DNA of 5,213 bases from NCBI GenBank assembly GCA_020200675.1, contig JAIVIG010000395.1, positions 1 through 5,213 of the forward strand, in the 5' to 3' direction. A model generated the notes under the pieces. The model saw only the letters and a list, made by a program, of their open reading frames with translations. It made no database searches and was not told the origin of the DNA. Both the position numbers and the translations under genes were made by a program. Shown here piece after piece: positions 1-4,823 of the stretch (position 1 is the first letter of the stretch; every line of letters starts with the position of its first letter). This stretch comes from Actinomycetota bacterium. Its GTDB lineage: Bacteria; Actinomycetota; Rubrobacteria; Rubrobacterales; Rubrobacteraceae.

Positions 1-44
1 CTCCGAGCTGAGAGTCGAGCTACGCAAGGCCAAAGAGCGTTTGA

Positions 45-77
45 GACACAGCCAAGGATGTCATCCTTGGCTGTGTC
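45..77. repeat. Perfect 16-bp inverted repeat with 1-nt centre
   Basis: The arms at 45-60 (GACACAGCCAAGGATG) and 62-77 are exact reverse complements around a single T at 61. As RNA or single-stranded DNA this would fold into a long hairpin with a short effective loop. Neither side carries a clear T-tract, so a classical intrinsic terminator is not well supported. It lies next to a possible TnpB remnant, so it could be a subterminal hairpin of an IS200/IS605-type element, but that is inference. The repeat itself is read directly from the sequence. Confidence 0.85.
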
Positions 78-139
78 AGGCAGCCGGGTTTCGAGGTTTA
101 GATGTTCACGCTGATATCAATAACACAATGTGTTCGTAG
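77..139 (+). pseudogene. Possible TnpB (IS605 OrfB) C-terminal remnant
   Basis: The plus-strand frame open from base 2 to the TAG at 137-139 reads QAAGFRGLDVHADIN at 77-121. This resembles the end of the TnpB zinc-ribbon/RuvC region, typically QA-x-FRC-x2-CGLDVHADVNAA-x-NI. The C-x2-C of the ribbon appears to be missing between FR and GLDVHADIN, and the resemblance stops at about 121. If correct, this is a dead scrap of a transposon-associated TnpB gene. Upstream in the same frame (2-43) is a charged, helix-like stretch, ELRVELRKAKERLR, that I cannot assign. The match is short, so the call is tentative. Confidence 0.35.
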
Positions 140-150
140 CGTGTTTCCAT
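106..150 (-). pseudogene. Truncated 5' end of a DUF433-like gene
   Basis: An ATG at 150 is preceded at two bases by a GGAGGGG ribosome-binding site. It opens a frame reading METRYEHIVL, then LISA and a stop at 106. METRYEHIVL is the typical start of small DUF433 proteins, many of which continue with G-x-P-I-I-A-G-T-T and act as antitoxins beside PIN-like toxins. Here the resemblance ends after about ten codons (121-150), exactly where the TnpB-like piece on the opposite strand ends. It would have been the next gene after the mazEF cluster. The call rests on a short match and the well-placed ribosome-binding site. Confidence 0.4.
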
Positions 151-152
151 AA

Positions 153-170
153 CCCCTCCGAAGGCCGGGG
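153..170 (-). terminator. Terminator-like GC hairpin after the mazEF cluster
   Basis: On the minus strand, CCCC-GG-CC-TTC-GG-A-GGGG folds into a short GC-rich stem with a small internal loop and is followed by TTAT. It lies 27 bases past the stop of the 78-residue gene and could end that transcript. The T-run is poor. The same bases also form the GGAGGGG ribosome-binding site of the DUF433-like remnant, so it may not act as a terminator. Confidence 0.3.
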
Positions 171-196
171 GCTATCCGATTGTTCGGAGACGACGC

Positions 197-433
197 TCAG
201 GGCTGGGATGCCGCCAACAAGGCCCTCTCCACGGCTTGCGGCAACTCCACCGAATGAAAGCGATCCGCCAAAAAGGCGTAGTCCTCTCCGCTTTCATCCA
301 CGACTCTGACATAACCGTGCGACGCTGCTTCAGCGTCGGGTATGACGCGGTACAACTTGCCGACCTCCAGCGAGGCTTCGTAGCCCTCGTTGTCGAGACA
401 AACCGCGAAATGCGCTGCCCGGGCTTTACTCAT
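197..433 (-). CDS. Small conserved hypothetical protein (78 aa)
   Basis: The function is unknown. The 78-residue product is acidic, with no signal peptide, membrane segment or cysteine pair. It carries the blocks CLDNEGYEASLEVGKLYRVI (12-31), HGYVRVVDESGEDY (39-52) and RFHSVELP (58-65). I recognise this pattern from small hypothetical proteins seen widely in cyanobacteria and other bacteria. The alternation of strands suggests a small beta fold. The ATG at 433 lies three bases after the mazF stop, with only a weak GAAAG as ribosome-binding site, so translation is probably coupled to mazF. The position suggests co-transcription with the toxin-antitoxin pair, but no role in it can be claimed. 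It could be a passenger gene carried with the module. Confidence 0.8.
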   Translation of the reverse strand: MSKARAAHFAVCLDNEGYEASLEVGKLYRVIPDAEAASHGYVRVVDESGEDYAFLADRFHSVELPQAVERALLAASQP

Positions 434-436
434 CTT

Positions 437-775
437 TCATAGAGCGAGTACCGTCCGAATACCATCCTCTACCATCAACATGACGCGGTCGCTGACCCGA
501 CTAACGCGCTCTGTCAGAAAAGTCTTATCAACCGTAATAATCTGCGACACGTTCACCACCGAGTCTTTGGGCAGTTTCGCGTCGTCGGTCGTGAGCGGCA
601 CATTACCAGGAGCCACTGCCAGCCGTAGATTCGTCGTCAACACCGCCGCGATCACGGTGTGGATGCGGCTACGGTTGAAATCGTCCGATTGGATTATAAG
701 CACGGGTCGCCGGTATCCCGGTTCCGACGCGACAGGCTCCGGAAGTTCCGCCCACCAAACTTCGCCACGCCGCAC
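437..775 (-). CDS. mazF: MazF/PemK-type endoribonuclease toxin
   Basis: MazF-family toxins are sequence-specific RNases that cut mRNA or other RNA when not bound by their antitoxin. The 112-residue product has the family layout: RRGEVWWAELPEP at the N-terminus, GYRRPVLIIQSDDFN (20-34), the TVIAAVLTTN strand (40-49), LPKDSVVNVSQI near 68-79, and a C-terminal helix. By alignment with Bacillus MazF, Arg23 and Thr47 match the catalytic Arg and Thr, so the enzyme looks intact. The GTG start at 775 shares one base with the mazE stop (TAGTG), implying coupled translation. Length is normal for the family. The RNA target cannot be told from sequence. Confidence 0.92.
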   Translation of the reverse strand: MRRGEVWWAELPEPVASEPGYRRPVLIIQSDDFNRSRIHTVIAAVLTTNLRLAVAPGNVPLTTDDAKLPKDSVVNVSQIITVDKTFLTERVSRVSDRVMLMVEDGIRTVLAL

Positions 776-1011
776 TACCAGTCGTCTCTTGGCAACGACC
801 GCGTCTGCAAGTGGGCAATAGCCGGATCAAGAGCGCCATCCTCAGTACCATAGACCTCGTCGAGCCGCTCGGTAATACCCTCGCTCCGGTGCTCCTGCAA
901 GTAATGACGTAGCGCCGTCGCGTACAACTTGCTGCGCGACATGCCCTGCCGCTGCGCAAACCGCTCGGCGGACTCGAAAAGCTTGTCAGGAATAGAAATT
1001 GCCGTCTTCAT
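775..1011 (-). CDS. mazE: MazE-type ribbon-helix-helix antitoxin
   Basis: This is the antitoxin partner of the MazF toxin encoded immediately downstream. Residues 1-45 (MKTAISIPDKLFESAERFAQ, then GMSRSKLYATALRHYL) form a ribbon-helix-helix DNA-binding domain: a short strand followed by two helices. The tail ITERLDEVYG...LDPAIAHLQ...RDDW is the segment that, in this family, wraps and blocks MazF. The 78-residue length is typical. The ATG at 1011 has no clear Shine-Dalgarno. A candidate promoter lies so close that the mRNA leader would be very short, perhaps nearly leaderless. A palindrome just upstream is a likely autoregulation site. The ATG also overlaps the stop of the hicA-like remnant (ATGA, 1008-1011). 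Confidence 0.92.
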   Translation of the reverse strand: MKTAISIPDKLFESAERFAQRQGMSRSKLYATALRHYLQEHRSEGITERLDEVYGTEDGALDPAIAHLQTRSLPRDDW

Positions 1012-1151
1012 GCCCGAAGTATGACCCGAGTTATACCAAAAGGCAAGAGGCGTAGAACGATGTGGCTACCACGCTGTTTATCCTTTTCATACTCAGCTTT
1101 TGCAAGGCTCTCACCACCTCGCTGACCGGAGGCACGAGGTAGGACGCTCAC
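1008..1151 (-). pseudogene. Decayed, truncated hicA-like toxin gene
   Basis: HicA toxins are small double-stranded-RNA-binding-like mRNA interferases. The GTG at 1151 opens VSVLPRASGQ, and the frame later gives AKAEYEKDKQRGSHIVLR, both close to the usual HicA N-terminus, including the catalytic His in RGSH (His30). Between them the open frame reads RGGESL. The +1 frame over the same bases gives EVVRAL, the residues expected of HicA. A one-base gain near 1121 and a one-base loss near 1104 therefore explain the sequence. After Arg34 (1050) the family resemblance stops and the frame runs to a TGA at 1008 that overlaps the mazE ATG. The C-terminal half is missing, so an active toxin is unlikely. 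Confidence 0.7.
1018..1046 (-). promoter_or_regulatory. mazEF promoter and palindromic operator
   Basis: On the minus strand, TTGCCT (1041-1046) and CATACT (1018-1023) sit 17 bases apart as candidate -35 and -10 boxes. Overlapping them at 1019-1036 is an 18-bp inverted repeat, GTATAAC-TCGG-GTCATAC, whose 7-base arms differ at one position. Ribbon-helix-helix antitoxins usually repress their own operon by binding such palindromes, so this is the expected operator. The palindrome is seen directly; the promoter boxes and the binding are inferred. Confidence 0.55.
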
Positions 1152-1219
1152 ACGTGAACCTCTACTACCTTTTCCCTGATCAGCGGCGGAATGGGGGCGC
1201 CATGCGCCTCTACAGCGGT
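1148..1219 (-). pseudogene. C-terminal remnant of a hicB-like antitoxin
   Basis: The frame ending at the TGA at 1148-1150 reads TAVEAHGAPIPP then LIREKVVEVHV. This resembles the usual end of HicB antitoxins, where a helix ending in E-A-x-G-E-P-I-P-P precedes a short final strand. The stop overlaps the GTG start of the hicA-like remnant by GTGA, as in real hicBA operons, which supports both calls. No intact HicB N-terminal domain is present: upstream bases soon run into the end of the nuclease gene. This is therefore the tail of a lost gene. Confidence 0.55.
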
Positions 1220-1242
1220 ACCCGTAAGAGTTGATCCACGTG

Positions 1243-1953
1243 TTAGCCTCTGGTCATGAAACCGTATTCGAAGGATCTGAGACCATTCTTGCGATTGTCC
1301 TTAAATCGCGCGTGCCAGTAGGCTTCGATGCCTGAAGGGTTGTCGGTTTTGATGGAGTGAACGATGTTGGCCCGTTCGGGCAGCTGGATAGCAAGCTTGC
1401 GCTCGCGACGGCCGACCGCGTTTGTGCGACCGATTTTGTAGTAGCGACCGAATTTCAGAAGGTATACGAAACCGAATGTTTCAAATCCTTCTGTGCCGTT
1501 GCGCGCCGCTTCAGAAGCGCTGTTCGAAGATACCGGAGCGCAAATAACGACTACGTCCTCGTAATCGTCTCTTTGCTGGCAAAAAGCGATAAGGCGAGCC
1601 GCCAACTCGGCTTTGCCGCCAAACCTCCTCGAAAAGGTATCACGGCTCGGGAACTCTGAATCTCGTCGCGATTTCAACTGCAGTTCCGCAGACACGGGAA
1701 AGTGACCCAACTCTTGAACGAAGGCTGCGAGCTTCTCGAGAAGAAACTGCTCGTTGTACGCTGACTGGAGCCGATTCGGAGAATACCCTGCCTCCCGAAG
1801 TGCATCACTCCAGCGAGCCCAGTACTTTCCGGACCAATCGGCTTGCTTGATTCCTGTCTCGGCATAGAACTTTTGAAGGCCGAGAGGCTGCCCGCCATTT
1901 GCCTCAGCAGTTCGCTTGATCTCGTCAAGTATGTGAGCTTTCGTAACGATCAT
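1243..1953 (-). CDS. GIY-YIG-like nuclease (MUG113/T5orf172 type)
   Basis: The 236-residue product appears to be a DNA nuclease of the GIY-YIG superfamily. The core runs from GFVYLLKFGR (161-170) and YYKIGRT (171-177), through Arg183, to GIEAYWHARF (208-217), where Glu210 is the likely metal-binding catalytic residue. The N-terminal part holds two related helical units (about 7-60 and 69-125), resembling the repeats attached to homing endonucleases. A linker of about 30 residues joins them to the core. Relatives usually go on from RKNG to EWF and about fifteen more residues. Here RKNG (221-224) is followed by LRSFEYGFMTRG, so the C-terminus looks replaced or cut. The ATG at 1953 has only a weak AGGTAG upstream. 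Its role is unknown. Confidence 0.75.
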   Translation of the reverse strand: MIVTKAHILDEIKRTAEANGGQPLGLQKFYAETGIKQADWSGKYWARWSDALREAGYSPNRLQSAYNEQFLLEKLAAFVQELGHFPVSAELQLKSRRDSEFPSRDTFSRRFGGKAELAARLIAFCQQRDDYEDVVVICAPVSSNSASEAARNGTEGFETFGFVYLLKFGRYYKIGRTNAVGRRERKLAIQLPERANIVHSIKTDNPSGIEAYWHARFKDNRKNGLRSFEYGFMTRG

Positions 1954-2015
1954 CGCCGTCTACCTAGTAATTCTGCCGCTTCGTGAAGTATATCCTGCTT
2001 GTCCTAATCGCCGCC

Positions 2016-3095
2016 CTAACAGATCCTCGGCAGCGGGTCGCCGACCAGCATGTCTATCATTCGGGTGCCGCCGAACCCGGTATGCATGAGGACCATACGT
2101 GCGGGCTCCTCGCGCACCTCCCCGATTATCTCCGCCTCCTCGCCGCCCTCAACGCCCCGCAGCGCCTCTAAAGCGCCATCGGCGGCTTCGGGGGCTACAA
2201 CGGCGAGCAGCTTCCCTTCGTTGGCGACGTAGAGAGGATCGATGCCCAGGATCTCACACGCCCCATGCACGACGTCCCGGATCGGGAGTCTCTCCTCCCA
2301 GAGCGCGACTCCATGCCCCGAGTCGCGGGCTAGCTCGTTCAGGACGGTTCCGACGCCGCCGCGCGTGGGGTCCCGCATAAAGCGCAGCCCCGGTCCCGCG
2401 GCTCGTTTGACGGCTTCCACCAGCGGGACAAGCGACCTGGTGTCCGAGAGCACCTCCGCCTCCAGCTCCAGGTCTCCGCGTGCGATCAGGATGGCGGCTC
2501 CGTGATCCCCTAGAGTCCCGGAGCAGAGGATCTTGTCTCCAGGGCGCACGGACGCGGAAGAAAGGGAGAGCTCCGGGTCTGCAATCCCCATCCCCGTGGT
2601 AACCACGTACAGCCCGTCGCCCTTCCCGCGCTCGACCACCTTGGTGTCCCCCGTGACGATGGAGACCCCGGCGCGCCCGGCAGCAGCGGCCATCGCCTCT
2701 ACTTCGTGGGCCAGCACCTCGGTCTCCAGCCCCTCCTCGACGATGAGGGCGGCCGAGAGCCCTATGGGGGTGGCCCCGGAGACCGCCAAATCGTTGACCG
2801 TCCCGTTTACCGCGAGCTCTCCGATGGAACCGCCGGGGAAAACCAGCGGACGCACCACGTACGAGTCGGTGGTCAGGGCCAAATTGCCGTCGCCGAAAGG
2901 AACAATCGCCGCGTCCGCGAGCGGGGCGAGCGCCGGGTTGCTGAGGGTGGGCAGCAAGAGGCCCTCTATGAGCTTGTGCGTCGCCTTGCCCCCAGCCCCG
3001 TGGCTCATGTCTATGCGGGGAGCGTCGAACTTCGGCGGCCGGCGGCGGTTCTGTTCGAGTGCGTCGAGGACGCGTTGTTCTCTCTGTTCGCTCAC
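2016..3095 (-). CDS. hypE: HypE, hydrogenase cyanide-ligand synthesis protein
   Basis: HypE receives a carbamoyl group from HypF on its C-terminal cysteine and dehydrates it with ATP to a thiocyanate. The cyanide is then passed to iron on the HypC-HypD complex. The 359-residue product ends in PRIC, with Cys359 last as required. ATP-binding landmarks are HGAGGK (32-37), FGDGNLALTTDS (67-78), AVNGTVNDLAVSG (95-107), TGDTKVV (148-154), GTLGDHGAAIL (193-203) and RDPTRGG (241-247). The chosen start is the GTG at 3095, which overlaps the hypD stop by GTGA and adds a charged extension of about 29 residues before DMSHGAGGK. A start at Met30 would be much less well placed. The frame stays open upstream to 3611, but that stretch lies inside hypD and is not coding. 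No terminator follows. Confidence 0.96.
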   Translation of the reverse strand: MSEQREQRVLDALEQNRRRPPKFDAPRIDMSHGAGGKATHKLIEGLLLPTLSNPALAPLADAAIVPFGDGNLALTTDSYVVRPLVFPGGSIGELAVNGTVNDLAVSGATPIGLSAALIVEEGLETEVLAHEVEAMAAAAGRAGVSIVTGDTKVVERGKGDGLYVVTTGMGIADPELSLSSASVRPGDKILCSGTLGDHGAAILIARGDLELEAEVLSDTRSLVPLVEAVKRAAGPGLRFMRDPTRGGVGTVLNELARDSGHGVALWEERLPIRDVVHGACEILGIDPLYVANEGKLLAVVAPEAADGALEALRGVEGGEEAEIIGEVREEPARMVLMHTGFGGTRMIDMLVGDPLPRIC

Positions 3096-4216
3096 TTGGA
3101 ACCTATCTCGACCTTCTCGAACGACTTGCGGCCGAAGTTGTAGTAGGCGGCGCAGGCTCCCTCGGAGGAGACCATCAAAGCTCCGAGAGGACGCTCCGGT
3201 GTGCAGGCCGTGCCGAAGACCTTGCATTCCGGGGGCTTCAGGACGCCCTTCAAGACCTCCCCGCACTGGCAGGCCTTCGGGTCCGCCACCCGCACGCCCG
3301 GCGTGGAGTAGCGCAGTTCGGCGTCGAAGTCGGAGTAGGCCGGGGAGAGCTTTAGCGCCGACTGGGCGATGAAGCCCAGTCCCCGCCACTCGAAGTACGG
3401 TCTGAGTTCGAAGACCTCGGCCATGCTCTTCAGGGCCTGCAGGTTCCCTTCCCAGGGTACGATCCTGCTGTACTGGTTCTCGACCTCGCACCGTCCCTCG
3501 TCGAGCTGGCGCATGAGCATGAGGATGGACTGCAGCAGATCCAGCGGCTCGAACCCCGCCACCACGCACGGCTTGCCGTAATCTTCGGACATGAACTCGT
3601 AGGGCCGGCAACCGACCACTGTGGAGACGTGCCCCGGCCCGATAAAGGCGTCGAGCCGCAGGTCCGGCGAGTCAAGGAGCGCCCGCACCGGCGGCACGAT
3701 GGTGACGTGGTTGCAGAAGACGGAGAAGTTCTCCAGGCCCTCTTTTTTGGCCCGCTGCAGGGTGAGCGCCGTGGAGGGAGCCGTGGTCTCGAACCCTATG
3801 GCGTAGAAGACCACCTCCCGATCCGGGTTCTCACGCGCGATGCGCAGGGCGTCGAGCGGGGAGTAGACCATCCGGATGTCGGCGCCTTCGGCCTTTACTT
3901 CGAGCAGGTTTCCTCTCGAGCCCGGCACCCGCATCATGTCCCCGAAGCAGGTGAAGATGACCTCGGGGCGTTCGGCGATATCTATGCCTTCGTCGACCCG
4001 GCCCATCGGCAGCACGCAGACCGGACAACCCGGCCCGTGCACCAGCTCTACCTGATCCGGCAACAGGTCTTTTATGCCGTGCCGGTAGATGGTGTGGGTG
4101 TGGCCACCGCAGACCTCCATGATCTTATAGTGCCGCCCCGAATCCGTGATCGAGGCGATCTCCGCCGCCACCGCCCGTGCGATGTCTGCGTTCCTGAACT
4201 CGTCTACGTATTTCAC
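3092..4216 (-). CDS. hypD: HypD, Fe-S scaffold of hydrogenase maturation
   Basis: HypD binds HypC and carries the iron on which the Fe(CN)2CO group of [NiFe]-hydrogenase is assembled in the cytoplasm. The 374-residue product has the key motifs CGGHTH (36-41) and GPGCPVC (61-67). Further conserved blocks are CFGDMMRVPGS, IGFETTAPSTA, CNHVTIVPP and GPGHVSTVVG. The C-terminal cysteines are Cys316, Cys318, Cys331, Cys338 and Cys355, four of which should hold the [4Fe-4S] cluster. Length is normal. The start is a GTG at 4216, four bases after GGGAGG. It lies 45 bases after the second HypC-like gene and overlaps hypE at its end, so it sits in the middle of the operon. Nothing suggests damage. Confidence 0.97.
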   Translation of the reverse strand: MKYVDEFRNADIARAVAAEIASITDSGRHYKIMEVCGGHTHTIYRHGIKDLLPDQVELVHGPGCPVCVLPMGRVDEGIDIAERPEVIFTCFGDMMRVPGSRGNLLEVKAEGADIRMVYSPLDALRIARENPDREVVFYAIGFETTAPSTALTLQRAKKEGLENFSVFCNHVTIVPPVRALLDSPDLRLDAFIGPGHVSTVVGCRPYEFMSEDYGKPCVVAGFEPLDLLQSILMLMRQLDEGRCEVENQYSRIVPWEGNLQALKSMAEVFELRPYFEWRGLGFIAQSALKLSPAYSDFDAELRYSTPGVRVADPKACQCGEVLKGVLKPPECKVFGTACTPERPLGALMVSSEGACAAYYNFGRKSFEKVEIGSK

Positions 4217-4220
4217 TGTT

Positions 4221-4226
4221 CCTCCC
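4221..4226 (-). promoter_or_regulatory. Ribosome-binding site of hypD
   Basis: GGGAGG followed by AACA lies directly before the GTG at 4216. It supports this GTG, which begins the conserved KYVDEFR sequence, as the true start. Confidence 0.75.
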
Positions 4227-4251
4227 TGGGGTGGGGACCTCCGGCCCCCGC

Positions 4252-4280
4252 CATTAGCCCGTTAGCCACCAGCCGTCAGC
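4252..4280 (-). repeat. Degenerate heptamer repeat, four units
   Basis: Read on the minus strand, GCTGACG, GCTGGTG, GCTAACG and, after one extra G, GCTAATG follow each other with consensus GCTRRYG. The array covers the last codons and the TAA stop of the second HypC-like gene and runs into the spacer before hypD. The units are seen directly. Any role, or slippage as the cause, is inferred. Confidence 0.6.
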
Positions 4281-4525
4281 TTTTCCGCCCCAACCCTGCC
4301 GATGGCGACTCCACCGTGCGTCAGCAGAACCTCTCCCACTCGCACCGGAGCCACCAGTTCCACCGCTATCTCTGCTCTGTTGCCGGCGTCGTCTTCGCAG
4401 AGGGCGTCGTCTCCCTCCACGGAGATCACGCGCACCGGGATGCCGGCATCCGAGCAGGTGACGCACCCGTCGTGATCCAGCGTGCAAACGTCCGGCAGCA
4501 TCGACTCTTCTCCGCGCACGGTCAC
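4262..4525 (-). CDS. Diverged second HypC/HupF-like protein
   Basis: This 87-residue protein appears to be a HypC-family paralogue. It shares the core pattern of HypC: GIPVRVISVEGDDAL (28-42) matches the GIPGRIVEI strand, and VGEVLLTHGGVAIGRV (63-78) matches VGDWVLIHVGFAMSKL. It lacks the N-terminal Met-Cys that HypC uses to bind HypD and iron. Instead it has an internal Cys21-x2-Cys24 in GCVTCSDAG, plus Cys14 and Cys43. It also lacks the C-terminal helix. Similar CxTC-type proteins occur beside hypC in actinobacteria and are often named HupF or HypC. The GTG at 4525 overlaps the hypC stop by GTGA; Met9 is an alternative start. It may act in hydrogenase assembly, but its exact step is unknown. 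Confidence 0.82.
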   Translation of the reverse strand: MTVRGEESMLPDVCTLDHDGCVTCSDAGIPVRVISVEGDDALCEDDAGNRAEIAVELVAPVRVGEVLLTHGGVAIGRVGAEKLTAGG

Positions 4526-4800
4526 TCTATTTGGGAGGCCCTGAGCTCCTCCAGCTCCTCATGGAAGGCCTGGCCTACCTCTTCCAGGGCCTGGAGGGTC
4601 GCCTGCGCCTCGGCCTCGTCGAGCTTGGACATCGCGAATCCGACGTGGATGAGGACCCAATCCCCCACCTCCACCCTTGCCTCATCGTGATGGACCAGCC
4701 CGATGTTTATGTTGCGCCGGACGCCGCTCACTTCCGCCTTGGCCAGAAAGATGTCCTCGTCGATGATCTCTACTATCCGACCCGGTATCCCCAAACACAT
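4522..4800 (-). CDS. hypC: HypC, hydrogenase maturation chaperone
   Basis: HypC binds HypD, helps assemble the Fe(CN)2CO unit and delivers it to the hydrogenase large-subunit precursor. The 92-residue product starts MCLGIPGRIVEI, giving the essential Cys2 after Met removal. It has the conserved VGDWVLIHVGFAMSKLDEAEA (45-65) with His52, then a C-terminal helix rich in Glu. Length and layout are typical. The ATG at 4800 has a strong GGGAGGT nine bases upstream. Its stop overlaps the next gene, the diverged HypC-like protein. A hairpin that includes the ridA stop codon lies 24 bases upstream and might affect expression. Confidence 0.96.
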   Translation of the reverse strand: MCLGIPGRIVEIIDEDIFLAKAEVSGVRRNINIGLVHHDEARVEVGDWVLIHVGFAMSKLDEAEAQATLQALEEVGQAFHEELEELRASQIE

Positions 4801-4809
4801 GCTCTTCGC

Positions 4810-4816
4810 ACCTCCC
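4810..4816 (-). promoter_or_regulatory. Ribosome-binding site of hypC
   Basis: GGGAGGT lies nine bases before the ATG at 4800 and fits the strong Shine-Dalgarno consensus. It confirms that the protein begins with Met-Cys, which matters because Cys2 is functional. Confidence 0.75.
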
Positions 4817-4823
4817 GTGTATG

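Noticed and set aside
2..76. Plus-strand coiled-coil-like stretch ELRVELRKAKERLR as the end of a real gene
   Set aside because: It is too short to assign, and part of the frame runs through the perfect palindrome, where the translation is probably meaningless. The sequence left of the window would decide.
390..821. Plus-strand open frame of 143 codons opposite mazF
   Set aside because: It is antisense to a clear MazF; the product is Ser/Thr/Arg-rich and unrecognisable.
1198..1231. Short plus-strand peptide MRLYSGTRKS
   Set aside because: Ten codons with no proper ribosome-binding site, inside the hicB-like debris; chance is the simpler reading.
1012..1242. Intergenic region treated as empty
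   Set aside because: Reading all minus-strand frames showed the hicA-like and hicB-like pieces, so it is better described as pseudogene sequence.
1..2015. CRISPR array, tRNA or rRNA genes in the accessory part
   Set aside because: I found no regularly spaced direct repeats, no cloverleaf-like arrangement and no conserved rRNA stretches on either strand.
2533..3372. Plus-strand open frame of 279 codons opposite hypE and hypD
   Set aside because: Low-complexity Ser, Arg and Pro composition typical of an antisense shadow; no motif seen.
3096..3611. In-frame upstream extension of the hypE reading frame (about 172 codons)
   Set aside because: It lies wholly inside hypD in another frame, is rich in Arg and Gly as expected from GC-rich shadow sequence, and matches nothing in HypE. 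The GTG at 3095 overlapping the hypD stop is the natural start.
3629..4690. Long plus-strand open frame (353 codons) opposite hypD and the hypC genes
   Set aside because: It is antisense to three well-supported genes, has no recognisable domain, and is explained by high GC.
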